64,000 nucleotides of DNA, from NCBI GenBank assembly GCA_032209605.1, contig JASFXZ010000001.1:5146001-5210000 (forward strand), written 5' to 3'. The DNA is from Mactromeris polynyma. Its lineage: Eukaryota > Mollusca > Bivalvia > Venerida > Mactridae. Within the stretch, counting starts at the first letter, position 1, and every line of letters begins with the position of its first letter. The position numbers were made by a program, and so were the translations under genes. The notes under the pieces were generated by a model. It had not been told where the DNA came from. It saw only the letters and a list, made by a program, of their open reading frames with translations, and did not search any database. Positions 47,994 through 58,754 of this stretch are shown here, one piece after another.

Positions 47994-48859
47994 GCTTTGT
48001 GCATACATTTTTATTTTTCGTCTTAGACAAACTTAGTAGAACAATTCATAGTTTTTTTGTTCATATGACGGTACTGAATTTCAACTGACCCAAAAGCTGT
48101 CCATTGTTTTTCTCTTTCAAAGTTAGTTAGGCAATCTGGTGGGTGAAAGTGACAATTTTATTCTGTTTCTGAAACAATCTTGCTCATTTGCTAAACTTGA
48201 ATACCAGAAAGTGAGATTCACTGAAGATGTGTGAAATATCTTAGGTGTCAACTGAGTTATGTATTACAGTTAGGTAAAGTAATTGAAGACACGTCTAGCA
48301 ACTCTTAGTAATCATGTTTGAATGACCACCAGTTTACCTGATAAGTATTATATCTTTGAGACATTCCATTGACTGGCCATACGCTTCAACCTTTGAGATC
48401 TCTGTGTATTTTGACAACCCTACTTCTTCAATGATAGCTTGAAAAACTTTAAAATTTCCCTTAAATGTTAATCTTACTTTTGGTAACATTGAGAACATTT
48501 AAAAATACTATATTCTATGTGACATTAAGTTACCTACTTCCTTACATCCGCCCTGTCTGCTGAGATAGTTCAGTAATGTGTACACAGTTTATCTCTGTGC
48601 CCCGGTACCATATAGAGGCTGCATAAAATGACAATGTAGATATGTTTCTTGTTCAGATGCAACCATCTTAAACCAAGTCAACATTTTTCATTTTTTGCCA
48701 GCATCTAGATTGTAGTTTTAAAGTACAACTTATTTGTATTTGAAACTTGGAATACAAAATGCCTTGTTCTGTACATGTATTGATTCTCATTGCGCATAAA
48801 CTCATGTTAATTTCCATCTGTTTATGTATTTTCATGTATTGTCATCTTGGTCTAAGGTA

Positions 48860-48985
48860 GTAAAACTTAGTTTTGAGACCGCTCTGAGAATGCAGCCATT
48901 TCATTGGTCAACTTCCACCAATGAGATGCTTTCTTCTTCCTGTCTCCAAGCTCAGATTTACCTCCACAAACCTTGAACCCTAATT
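48860..48985. mobile_element. Repeat family 'E', copy
   Basis: AAACTTAGTTTTGAGACCGC ... TTTCATTGGTCAACTTCCAC ... CTGTCTCCAAGCTCAGATTT; XKR 3' flank. Confidence 0.65.
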
Positions 48986-49140
48986 TCTCAAAAACTGAAA
49001 TACTTGTGTCAAGAATCCTGTATGTTTTCTTATCCTGACATTTAATATTCTTATATAACTTGTCTCTATCTGTCATTTGTATTGTTTTGAGTAACTTTTA
49101 TAGATTATGAATTAATCATATCATAAATCTTTTGTTTTGT

Positions 49141-49146
49141 AATAAA
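49141..49146 (+). other. Candidate XKR polyadenylation signal (distal)
   Basis: AATAAA 4.1 kb behind the XKR stop, preceded by T-rich sequence and followed by a TG/T-rich stretch, the usual context of a cleavage site. Another AATAAA at 47943-47948 lies inside a palindromic repeat and is less convincing. Confidence 0.3.
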
Positions 49147-49543
49147 ACATGTATAACATTTCTGAGTTTGTTGCAACTTTTCACCCTATACTTGGGGTCC
49201 AAGAAAACTGGAGAACTGTCTCGATACTTGTATCTCAGTTTGTATCTTATGATTCTGCTTGCACATTATCATCTTGAGTATTTGTGAAGGGAATCCTGTC
49301 CTCCTTACGGTGGCAAGCACAATGGCAGCCCATCTTGGCTGCATCGATTCATCAAATTAGATGTTCAAAATTAGCCTTTATTTGCTCTTTGTTTTTAATT
49401 TGCTAAATTGCAATCTGAAAGTGTTTGGGCAGACCAACTTACTTACATAACGCAATGTGTACATGTTTAAACTAAATGCCTCCATTTGGGCACATTCAAA
49501 TATTTTAACATCAATAAACAATCGATCATACATGTTCATAACC

Positions 49544-49665
49544 AGTGGAGATTGTCACTATTTCTCTCCCTTTATCCCATATTGAGTTCTCTCCCATTAA
49601 AGCAGGGATAAAGGGAGATAACTCAAGAAGGGATAAAGGGAGAGAACTCCTGACAATCTCCTGTG
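49544..49665. mobile_element. MITE family 'A', compact copy
   Basis: GGAGATTGTCACTATTTCTC ... CTCCTGACAATCTCCTGTG; short centre without the TA-rich palindrome. Confidence 0.75.
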
Positions 49666-49697
49666 TTCATAACAACGAAGTCTTTAACTGGAAGATA

Positions 49698-49703
49698 TTT
49701 ATT
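49698..49703 (-). other. Candidate BSDC1 polyadenylation signal (AATAAA)
   Basis: AATAAA on the minus strand about 1.15 kb behind the BSDC1 stop, just before a palindromic repeat at 49544-49665. It is the first clear AATAAA I noticed in that direction; actual use is unproven. Confidence 0.35.
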
Positions 49704-50516
49704 TCCGTATTGATCTATAAATACATCCATAACAGTATTGGTACCAGTACATACATTCCAATGTCAAAATAATCCAATATACAAAAGCTATCACTGAAAG
49801 TGATTTAAACCCCATACATTAATGTCAAGCCAAAAATTGAAATGACCGACCAACCCTGGGTAAAACTACTCCTCTATACAGCACTTCATACTTCATTTGT
49901 GGGCAACAAGCAAATCTCAGATTCACACTCAAATCTCACAGACAGTATATCACGTAGAAGTCTCAGCACTCGGTAATAATTATAATTCAGACTCATTAAT
50001 AATCATAATTACAATTCACATTCAGTAATAATTACAATTCACACACTCAAGAATCTACACTCAGCCAAGCTAACTGTAAAGGAATGTTTATAAATCCAAG
50101 CAGTAGAATATGAAGTATTTGTAACCTTAGACAAAGACAAATAATGTAAAAACTGAAAATTGATCACATAACTCTGGTCCACTGTATTAACATTCTCAAA
50201 TATAGCAACAAGCATTTAAATAATATCAACAAAGGATCACATAAAAAATTATAACCATTAGATAGTATGATACATCCTCTCCAGAGTGGCCCCGCTTGCG
50301 CAACAATCTCTCTTTAACAACATAATGTCCTGCTGTAAAAAAATACTAGCAATTTAACCCATTAAGAGCACCAACCTCTAAACAACAGCCAGAGTTAGCA
50401 TCTCCGAAAGCGTAGAATGAGCATCTCCGAAAGCGTATTTCTTGAGAGGTTGCACTGCATATACATGTAGTACTAAGAAGACCCAAAACCTTCCAAAATC
50501 AAATTTTCTTAAAAGT

Positions 50517-50535
50517 TATATATATATATATATAC
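50517..50535. repeat. (TA)n microsatellite
   Basis: About nine TA units in the BSDC1 3' flank. Confidence 0.9.
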
Positions 50536-50539
50536 AGGA

Positions 50540-50680
50540 GAAGTGTAGAGTAGAGGTTGAAGACCAGTCTCCAAACTCAAGAATCTGATTGGTCCATTCA
50601 AATTGTAGTCCAAAGATTGACCAATGACAGGCCTTCATACCGACAATAATCTCTAAACACAGTTTTACAACCATATAGGA
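50540..50680. mobile_element. Repeat family 'E', copy in the BSDC1 3' flank
   Basis: GAAGACCAGTCTCCAAACTC ... AATCTGATTGGTCCATTCAA ... TTGACCAATGACAGGCCTTC. Confidence 0.65.
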
Positions 50681-50845
50681 CCCAGTCTGAAATTCAGTCA
50701 CTGAATTTCATGATTTTAACAGAAAACACATTTTAAACTGTTCACCACACTGATGGCAATAAATGCTTTCAAATTTCTATGTCATGGAAGTTAAAATGAT
50801 CCTGAATTTTTCTTCCTTTTATCCATCACATTTCTCCACATATCT

Positions 50846-53800
50846 CTAATTCCAATTCTCCCAGTCATCTTCCTACAAAAAGATAGAATAAAGTTTTAAA
50901 GTATCAATCTGTTACTAACAATACATGATTTTAACATGGACATATAAACCAAGGATTGGAAACTGGCTGATATCAGTGAAACGGTAACAAGAAATAATTT
51001 CTCAGTTGATTAGTACTTAAATGTCCATGTAATTACCTATTGATCTGTGTAATTCTTAACTGTCTAACTGTAGTTATTTAAAAATACATTAATTAAGCTT
51101 TATGAAATCTTTAAATATGACCATTACGTAATGGAGGATCAAAATGTTGACTTCTCTTGATTCAGAAACAAAATGACGGACATCGCAAAATTTTGGTAGC
51201 TGGTCTCAGAAGATATCTCCCTGCTCGAGAGAGTTCTACACAACAGAGTTGGTAATTTCAAATCCATGGTTTATGTCTGTGATTTTAAAGATAAACTTTA
51301 AAAAAAAAATATATACTTTTTTCTTTGGGGAATGGGGCCCAATATCGGCCCCAAATTTGCCATAAAAAAGGGGCTGACTTTACAAACCTCGCCTCCAGTG
51401 AGTTGATTGTATTCGGAAGCCGACATGTTCATTTTTTGTGCAAGTTGACTTGCTGCAGCAAGATCGTCCGCTGTGATGTCCACATCAAAGTCTTGTTCCC
51501 AGTCTTCAGATTCTACAATAATTAGAAAATACTCAAATTATAATTCCTGAACCATTTTTATACAACATTGTCTTGAACTATTCCCCGGTCAACAGTATGA
51601 ACTGTTTCCCTCTGGCGCTATGAAGTCATTGGAATTTCCAAATTCTATTTTAAGACGGCATATCATTCACCATACAAAATGTTTTTAACACTTTGTTGAA
51701 ATAAAAAAGTTATCAGGTACTAAAACAGTTATTTCCTTTTTTGTTTAGATAAACTTTTGATCAGGTAATAAAACATTTATTTCATGGTTATTTGGGCAAC
51801 AGTCAAACTTGTTACCCAAATAACCATGAAATAACTGTATACTATTGTCAGCTCACTGTTCAAGTCAAAACTATTGCCGGCTCACTGGTCAATAGTTAAA
51901 AATATTGCCAATGTGCAAAGAAGGATCCAATGAACTATTGTCCAAGGCCAAAGGTCAACAAGTGACATCAACAATTCATAGCAAGTGAGACTATTGACCG
52001 ATAAGCCGGGCATATAGTCAAACCTGCAATTTACACAGAGTCATTTAATAACATTTATATTACTTTTGTAATGTTGGAAAAATATCCCGAATATCAAGTA
52101 CATTTACCTTTAGTACCACTTGAATCTGTCGATGGTGAAACTCGGTCACCGACAACAACCATATCACCTTTAAGTTTGGTCGTTAATTCCTTCTCTAGAG
52201 TTTTATCCTCAGTTATGTCCTTACTATCACAAGCTACATCGGAAACCAACTCAGCATGTATATCACCATCATTATCTACATTGCCTTCTTTCTCTGCTTC
52301 AGTGTTAGTGTCTGTAACTATTTTCTCTTGAGAAATATCCTGTGAGTTATTTTCAATACTTTCAGCCTTTGTGTTGTTTTCTTTGTCCTTTTCAGCCAAG
52401 ACAGCACCATCACTTTTATTCTTTCCTTGACTTTCATCATCATATTTATCACCACTTTGTACAGCATCATCAGTTTGTTTAGCCTTTTCTTTTGGTCCAA
52501 TAGAATGTTTTACCTGATCACTGGTCTCCTCATTATCTAGTACGACACTAATCGCTTCAACAGAATCAGTAATTGCTGGTTCAACATTTGTTTTGGAATC
52601 GGTTGTATTGTCGCTTGCTGTTTGACTATCACTCACAGTTCCTAATCTACCACTAGGGTCTTCTCTTTTCACAGAATCTGGAGAGGATGTTTTCTTGCCT
52701 GGACTGCCGTCATTTTCATCCACACTCCACTCCTCTTCTGGAATAATCGAAATTAAATGGTTTTTACCGTTACAATTGGCATTTACTGTTACTATTGGCA
52801 TTTACTGTTACTACTGGCATTTACTGTTACAATTGGCATTTACTGTTACAATTGGCATTTACTGTTACTATTGGCATTGAAGGGCTGATACCAGTTTCTG
52901 GAAAGCATGGTTCAGGAGGAGGGTTTGAGTAAATTCTCCTTCCCTGAAGCAAGCTTTATGTTAAAATGGGAACTGTTTTCGAGGAAAAATGATAAAAAAT
53001 ACATGGTTGGCTCAAACTAGGGGAAGGGGATGATGAAGGGTAGGATGATAAGACACTTAATACATTATTGCCTAAAGAATGTATGTCAATGTAACAGGAG
53101 TATGGACTACGAGTGTCACAATATGCCGTAAGTGTACCACAATATATTGCAATATGTAACAGGGTACATTGCTTCTTTAACCTAAGACAGGGGTTCCATT
53201 TGACCCTGGAGTTGACCCTTTGACCCCTTGAATTTTCAAAAGGCCACTTGTAAGATTCTGTAATTTTTTCTAGGTACTTTGGGCTATAAAATAGTAAAAT
53301 CCAGTCAAAAATTATCAAAATGACCCTTAAGATTCAGCATCTAGTGGAACCCTAAAACAAAGTAGTGTACATGATGAATACAAGGTTTTTCATATCTAGA
53401 TAATTTTATATCATAAAAAAATATTGTGTTCATATCACAGGACAATGTTTGACTGCATATTGGAATATGGCGATATATCGTAACACCTCAAGTACGTACC
53501 CTCGTCCCATCCGATAGAATCCTGTGTGTCCACTCTCTCTGCACGCTTCATTAGTGCTTGCTTCCTGGCCTCGTCAACCTGTAGCTGATGTACTTTGTAG
53601 AAATATCTTTGCCAAAAATCCTGATGTGAAACTTCTGAAGGTACCTGTTAATGGAGGCATTTATAATGAATCCGCGATGATTGTTACTGTTGGTAAAGTA
53701 ACTTTACCTAGTTGCATAATGCTAATCAAGTCTTAACTTTAAATGTGATTTACTTTTTACTTACATTTCCATAAACAGAAACATTGGAGCATAATGATTT

Positions 53801-56800
53801 CCATAGATACAGTTAGTAACCATGTTAAATGTTGTTTTTCAGTGGATATTATTATTAACTGATTTACGAACTTACTTTAAAAAGTGGTTTAAATTTTGTG
53901 AAATTCCGTCTTGATCTTTGAATGATTTACTGTTTAATTTTTTTTTTATGTTTACATGATCTTTTAACCTCAATGACAGATTTGCAGGGTATAAAAGATA
54001 AACACAAAGTATAAGGAACAAGAAATGTTTATCATTAGATTTGGTTCTGAGTTTTTTTGGGGTATTATGTGTAGTGATTAATAAAATATTCAAGTCATAG
54101 ATAAAAAGTGAAAATGTTAAACCTACAAGAGACGTGTACAGTGATCGAACTTCTACCATAGTTACAAGTAACTCTGAGATGTCCCCTTTATGGTCGTCAA
54201 GGTCGAACGATTTCAACCAATCAGCATAGCGTTCCTCTGATCCGCTCGGTTCTTGTAAATATGTCCCAGTATCCACCTGGATTGCTCTCAGCCTTGCCTG
54301 TAATAGATCAAAAATTTCATCAGGAAAGCAGGAATATACACTGATTTACAATTCTTACGAGTTTCCACAGAAACAGATTAGTAGTTGTAAATCGCATGCC
54401 TTAACCATGATGGCAATACAACGCAATGTTCACACAAGTGTTAAAGCACTGAAATGTGTTCTCTCCTCATGGAAGTCTTCATCAAACAACACAAACTTTA
54501 TCCATTCTTCAAATTTCGGGAGCATAAAAATTTGAGTGTAGGTAGATCAATGTTTTTAAAGCAGTAAGATTTTTATGTCAATGTTTCTAGATTTAATGAT
54601 ATTGTTTTAAATTTATAAAGGTAAAAAAGATATGAGACAAGGCCAATGCTCATCAGGGTTCCCAAAGTAACAAGTATGTCGGGCGGATTAATTAATTACT
54701 AAGGGGGACATTTAATTGCATGGACCCCTCTCTGGCCCTTTTATAAACTGAACTGAAAATATCTGAAGAAAACTTGACACATACTTTTGCACGATCAAAT
54801 ATGTTCGTTGTTGGATGTGTAACGTGAGGCTTGGGCGACGTGTCCTCAGGATCCACTGTTAGAGCTCTTGTTATACCAGACATCAGACTATGAAAACTTT
54901 GCTTCATCACATCCGAGGCATTCTTGTTTTCACCACTGTCTATGTTTTGCTAAAATTCAAACACAATATATACAGCCAGACCTCGTTCATACGTATTCAT
55001 AGGGTCCGAAATTCATTTTGATTAATACATGGTTTCAAATAACCCATTTCAATTTGACATGCATAATAAGATATATCAGGACCTGATATTTATTTTGGGT
55101 GATACCAAGTATTATTGTCGAATAAACAAGGTCCAACTGCATTCTGTGATATTCAGTGGTAGGGTTGGAGCATATTTCAGGATATCTAACAACCCTCATT
55201 TAATACCTAAATTTTATTTGATAATACAATTTGAACTTCAACACAAATCATTACGACAGGACTCGAAGTGAGGGAACAATTCATCTTACAAACATATAAA
55301 ATACTTAAATAACAACAGTTATATAATACAGCTACATGTACAAAAAAAAAAAACTACATGAAAAGAAACTGATTCAAACCTGTAACGTTTCCTTTGTTTT
55401 TTCAACAACTTTCTTTGTATCACTTTGCATAGTTGAAGTGAATTCAGCCAGGTCACTGCTAACCATTTCACACATCTTATCTGTCTGTAATTGTAATAAG
55501 ATGTTACTAGTAACGTTGGAGATACAGATCAGACTCTTGTGCACAACACACTTTCTTATCATGCACAACATTTGTGTAAAGTTTCACTGGAACTGCTTTA
55601 ATCATATGAAGTTTATAATGGTGACACAAAGAGATCTGGATAGATACAAAATTGTTGACTGAAATAATTACAGCCCTTTTTTTTTAAATTTTGGGGAAGT
55701 ACGAAAGGTGAAATTTGTGTCGTAAATTGGGGAATTTACAGGATATATTACCAAATTTATTGTTTGAATGCAAAATAGATTAAGCAAAACTGGATGCATA
55801 AATTTCCTGTTTTAGTGATTGTTATAAGTGTTTTAAACACGGCGCCGATATTAATATTTGGAGGAAGAAAATACGACTACTGCAGGGAAATAACTAGCAA
55901 TGGATCATGTTACCGATGGGAAATTTTGACAAAATCTGGGGAAAAATATATTCTTTACTCTTTTGGAATTTGGCCTCAAATTTGCCATAAAAAAGGGCTG
56001 AATTATTTCACTCATTTTCTATTATAATAACAAACCTGTTGCTTAGCAGCAGAAATAAAACTTCCCCACCATCCACCTCCATTGTCACTACTGTCTCTGT
56101 GAAATACAAGTACAAAGTGTATCAATAGACACGTTTGATATGGTCTAGCTTCCATTTATAACCTAATTAGTAATTATGCTGCATATATTTTGGCATCTAA
56201 CTTTATGGTTGGTAGGCCTGTTCCTATTGGATTCAAAGTGGCAACCTCAGTATGAAACTAGCACCAAATTGAAGCTTCTTGAAACAAAATGCCGACATTA
56301 TTTAAATTGATGCAACATACTAGCTACAGAAACTTTGAACTTTGCAAAACTATATTCATGACTGTTTTCAAAAATAATCTACACAAAAAGGCAAACATTA
56401 TTTCACAATCCCAATTGTTTTTTGTGCAGTATTGCACGTGTTTACTCATGTGCAGTAATATAATCATATGGAACATTTGTATGCGCAAAAATACAATATG
56501 CTCGTGTCACTCCATTAAAGTGGAAATTAATTAATTTTTATGCACATTCTAAAATCTAATTGGACAAAATGGGAGGTTTGAAAAAAAGACAATTTAAAGA
56601 AAATTTCATTCACTGTTACTAGAGATAGATAAACTTAATCATTGTATTCAACAATCCCACCATTTACAAATCAATCCAAACGTATAGTTTCAATATCCGA
56701 AATTGTTTATCCGAAATATATAACACATTTATGTAAATATACGATATTTTCGGTTTGTATTTTGATGAAAGAGACGTTGGATCTGGCAGTGAATAAAAGC

Positions 56801-56903
56801 AATACGCAAAACTTAAGATAAAAGTATCAATATATGAAATAAACGATTCTGAAACACAAAACACATATTATTTTTCGATGACGTACTTTCCACTGTCAGC
56901 CAT
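50846..56903 (-). CDS. BSDC1: BSD domain-containing protein 1, complete, 9 exons
   Basis: Poorly characterised eukaryotic protein defined by a BSD domain, a small helical domain also found in TFIIH p62 and synapse-associated proteins. Exons: 56887-56903, 56036-56096, 55380-55484, 54785-54949, 54127-54297, 53500-53644, 52108-52737, 51388-51512, 50846-50872. All are GT-AG; phases 2, 0, 0, 0, 0, 1, 1, 0; 1,446 nt, 481 aa (human about 430). The N-terminus MADSGKDSSDNGGGWWGSF matches the family's GWW start, followed by a helical SSDLAEFTSTMQSDTKK stretch. The BSD domain spans about 140-200, with YADWLKSF, KGDISELL and the signature FWQRYFYKVHQ (183-193). Residues 222-431 are one large, acidic, low-complexity exon, which explains the extra length. 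The C-terminus has EDWEQDFDVDI (434-444) and ends EDDWENWN, like the acidic Trp-rich end of the human protein. Exon 5 uses a GTAGGT donor, fixing the join TSL-VPSEV. It converges on the XKR gene. Confidence 0.95.
50935..51285. mobile_element. Inverted-repeat element with ends GGACATATAAACC / GGTTTATGTC
   Basis: The left end, GGACATATAAACCAAGGATT + GGAAAC, is the inverse of the right end, AATTTCAAATCCATGGTTTA + TGTC. A partial relative lies at 3278-3420 (GGACATATAAACCATGGATT). Located in BSDC1 intron 8. Confidence 0.6.
51300..51375. mobile_element. Dispersed repeat family 'I', 3' fragment, BSDC1 intron 8
   Basis: AAATATATACTTTTTTCTTT ... CCAAATTTGCCATAAAAAAG, ending about 12 bp from the exon 8 donor. 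Confidence 0.6.
51777..51834. repeat. 24-bp-arm hairpin in BSDC1 intron 7
   Basis: TTATTTCATGGTTATTTGGG + CAAC pairs with its inverse across a 10-nt spacer, with one mismatch. Confidence 0.75.
52764..52878. repeat. 19-bp tandem repeat, six copies, next to the BSDC1 exon 7 acceptor
   Basis: The unit is TTGGCATTTACTGTTACAA. It begins 27 bp from the exon 7 boundary, so on the transcript it occupies the branch-point side of intron 6. Confidence 0.9.
53185..53355. mobile_element. MITE family 'D', copy in BSDC1 intron 6
   Basis: GGGGTTCCATTTGACCCTGG ... TACTTTGGGCTATAAAATAG ... CATCTAGTGGAACCC; same orientation as the TFB1M copy. Confidence 0.75.
54973..55142. mobile_element. MITE family 'B', copy in BSDC1 intron 3
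   Basis: AGCCAGACCTCGTTCATACG ... GTCGAATAAACAAGGTCCAACTG with the shared CCTGATATTTATTTTGGGTG centre, in inverted order to copy 1. It lies just upstream (transcript sense) of exon 4. Confidence 0.75.
55675..56000. mobile_element. Dispersed repeat family 'I', longest copy, BSDC1 intron 2
   Basis: Starts TTTTTTTTAAATTTTGGGGA and ends GGCCTCAAATTTGCCATAAA + AAAGGGCTGAA, 36 bp from exon 2. About 320 bp; class unknown. Confidence 0.6.
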
Positions 56904-58159
56904 TGTTGTTGTTTGACAGATATTGGTTCCCACCTGACCTGGGACTGGTACCCTGTTCGAACAATCACAACACTACCGAGTCCTACTCGAAGCGTGTTCT
57001 CGTGTGACTAGTGACATCTTGCATCGTGACATAACTCAACTTTGCATCATATCTGCCGAAAATGAAACCAAAGAAAATGTTCGATTTATATTTGGTACAG
57101 ACAGAGCTAGCAAGACAATATATTTATTCAAACCAACCTCCCACACCCTTCCCGGGATATTGGTCCCACACCCCGAGTTTTGTCACAGGGGCCTGTTTTT
57201 AACTCATTTTGTAAAAAATGGCCTATTTATACTTTATTACAAGAGAAAGGCATCAGGGTCGCCGGGGAAAATAGTGTAGGGAAATATAGAGAAAATAATA
57301 TCACAGACGAAAGCTTGTAAATATTGAACATGTAATATAATTGTGTAAGAAATGCACATATATATTAATGATGTAACTTAAAACATAGTGCAAAATCATC
57401 ATTGTTGGAAAAAAAATATTTAGTAGCTACTATAGAATCTACTACTCTTGGACTATTTATAGAAGGGATATAAAAGGGGAGAGAACTCGTGACAAAATAA
57501 ATAGTATAAATAATAATTATAAATAGTACAAAGGCACACATATATTGTAGGAGGGACATAGAAGGGGGAGATAACTCCTGACAAATACCTGCGCTTATCG
57601 AATTTCACTGAACACGAAATAAATTCTTTCTCTTTGGGAATGATTGGTGCAATCACATCGACAAAGTTTTTCACGTGCTGTCACGGTGAATTTTATTTCG
57701 CACGATTTACTCTTAGCACGATTTTCACTAGCTAGTAAAACAAAAACTGTCGAATGAAAAAAGACACATTTTTGCAGGCTTGTTTACAAGTGATCACTCT
57801 ACGGTCTCGTCTGATATTTCTGTCTGGGAAAGATGATGTTTTTAAGTGATTTAGTGGGGGAAAAAATAACAGCGTTTGTCTAACATGGGAATGTGCAGAG
57901 GAAACTACGGTCAGGCAGCCGGGTAACTTTAGTTCGCCGTTGTGAAACATTATTGTATAAACAGAATTCAAAACTGACGGTGTTCGAATAATACGGTCAG
58001 GTCGAGTCTTTAAAATCAACTGATGTTTATTAACTTTTTACCGAACATATTTGCCACGTTTTTTTTTGGGTTGAGTATACCAACTATAATACTATCATAG
58101 TCTGAACCACACATGAGCAAATGAGCATGATAGCTCCAGAACTTTGTTCCCGATTCTAG
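56904..58159. other. BSDC1 promoter side and repeat remnants
   Basis: The first 100 bp upstream of the BSDC1 ATG are CpG-containing and should hold its promoter. Further out are a decayed family A element and AT-rich sequence without a gene. Confidence 0.45.
57440..57592. mobile_element. MITE family 'A', decayed copy
   Basis: AGAAGGGATATAAAAGGGGA and AGAAGGGGGAGATAACTCCT units around a TATAAATAATAATTATAAAT centre. Ends are eroded. Confidence 0.5.
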
Positions 58160-58277
58160 TTGTCGTCGTCGGATTCAATATTTGAAGATAGAGAGGAAAA
58201 AAGTGTGTCCACAAGATGTGATTCTAAGACAGGACGTCAGAATCTAGACAATGAGGTCAACTACAGATGGCCTACAG
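58160..58277 (+). other. Candidate orphan coding exon, unknown gene
   Basis: An open 118-bp block sits between a good acceptor (pyrimidine-rich, TTCTAG) and a perfect donor (ACAG|GTAAGT). Its frame reads LSSSDSIFEDREEK, then SVSTRCDSKTGRQNLDNE, then VNYRWPT: acidic and Ser-rich, protein-like and outside the repeats. Alternatively a first exon could start at ATG 58251 (MRSTTDGLQ) and use the same donor. No homology is recognised and no partner exon was found. Confidence 0.28.
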
Positions 58278-58754
58278 GTAAGTCTATTATCATATATTAC
58301 TAATGCCCTCTAGTTGTCCAGTCTTGGACATTTGTTTTGGTCTAGTAGTCTTTGTTCAGAACGTATTTCTTTTTGACCAGCGTATAGTTTTTGGAACACT
58401 ACATACGCAGCTTTCCGTGCCTTTTAGCTGGCTTATCGCAGTGGATTGTCTCCCTTGGAAATAACCCGAAAATCGATATCGAGTTCCCAGCTCTACCAGT
58501 TTTTATCAAAAGATTATAGAGGGAAATAATTTTCATACGTAAATTTAAACACTTTATCGTCATACTAGAATATTTTAGCAGTAATAACAATATTCTTCAA
58601 TTTATTCTCTTTCATTTAGTGTAAAAATATTTATTTTATATGGCATATACATAAACTCATTAGCATTCTCCAGATTGTAATACTAATAAGTTTCACTCGA
58701 TAGTGTATACCAAAAAAAGAAGTTACAATAAGACAAACTGTTAAAAAGTACTTC

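Larger units (their letters stand above)
45074..50845. other. Convergent 3' region between XKR and BSDC1
   Basis: Contains the 3' UTRs of both genes. It holds the 50/58-bp minisatellite, a family B half copy, family E copies, a compact family A element and a (TA)n run. ACAGTGTAACCTCAATAATA-like sequence at 45,205-45,360 may be another diverged element C. No further gene seen. Confidence 0.6.

Noticed and set aside
57004..57279. 91-codon plus ORF next to the BSDC1 promoter
   Set aside because: No family recognised, no splice framing, composition of random AT-rich sequence.
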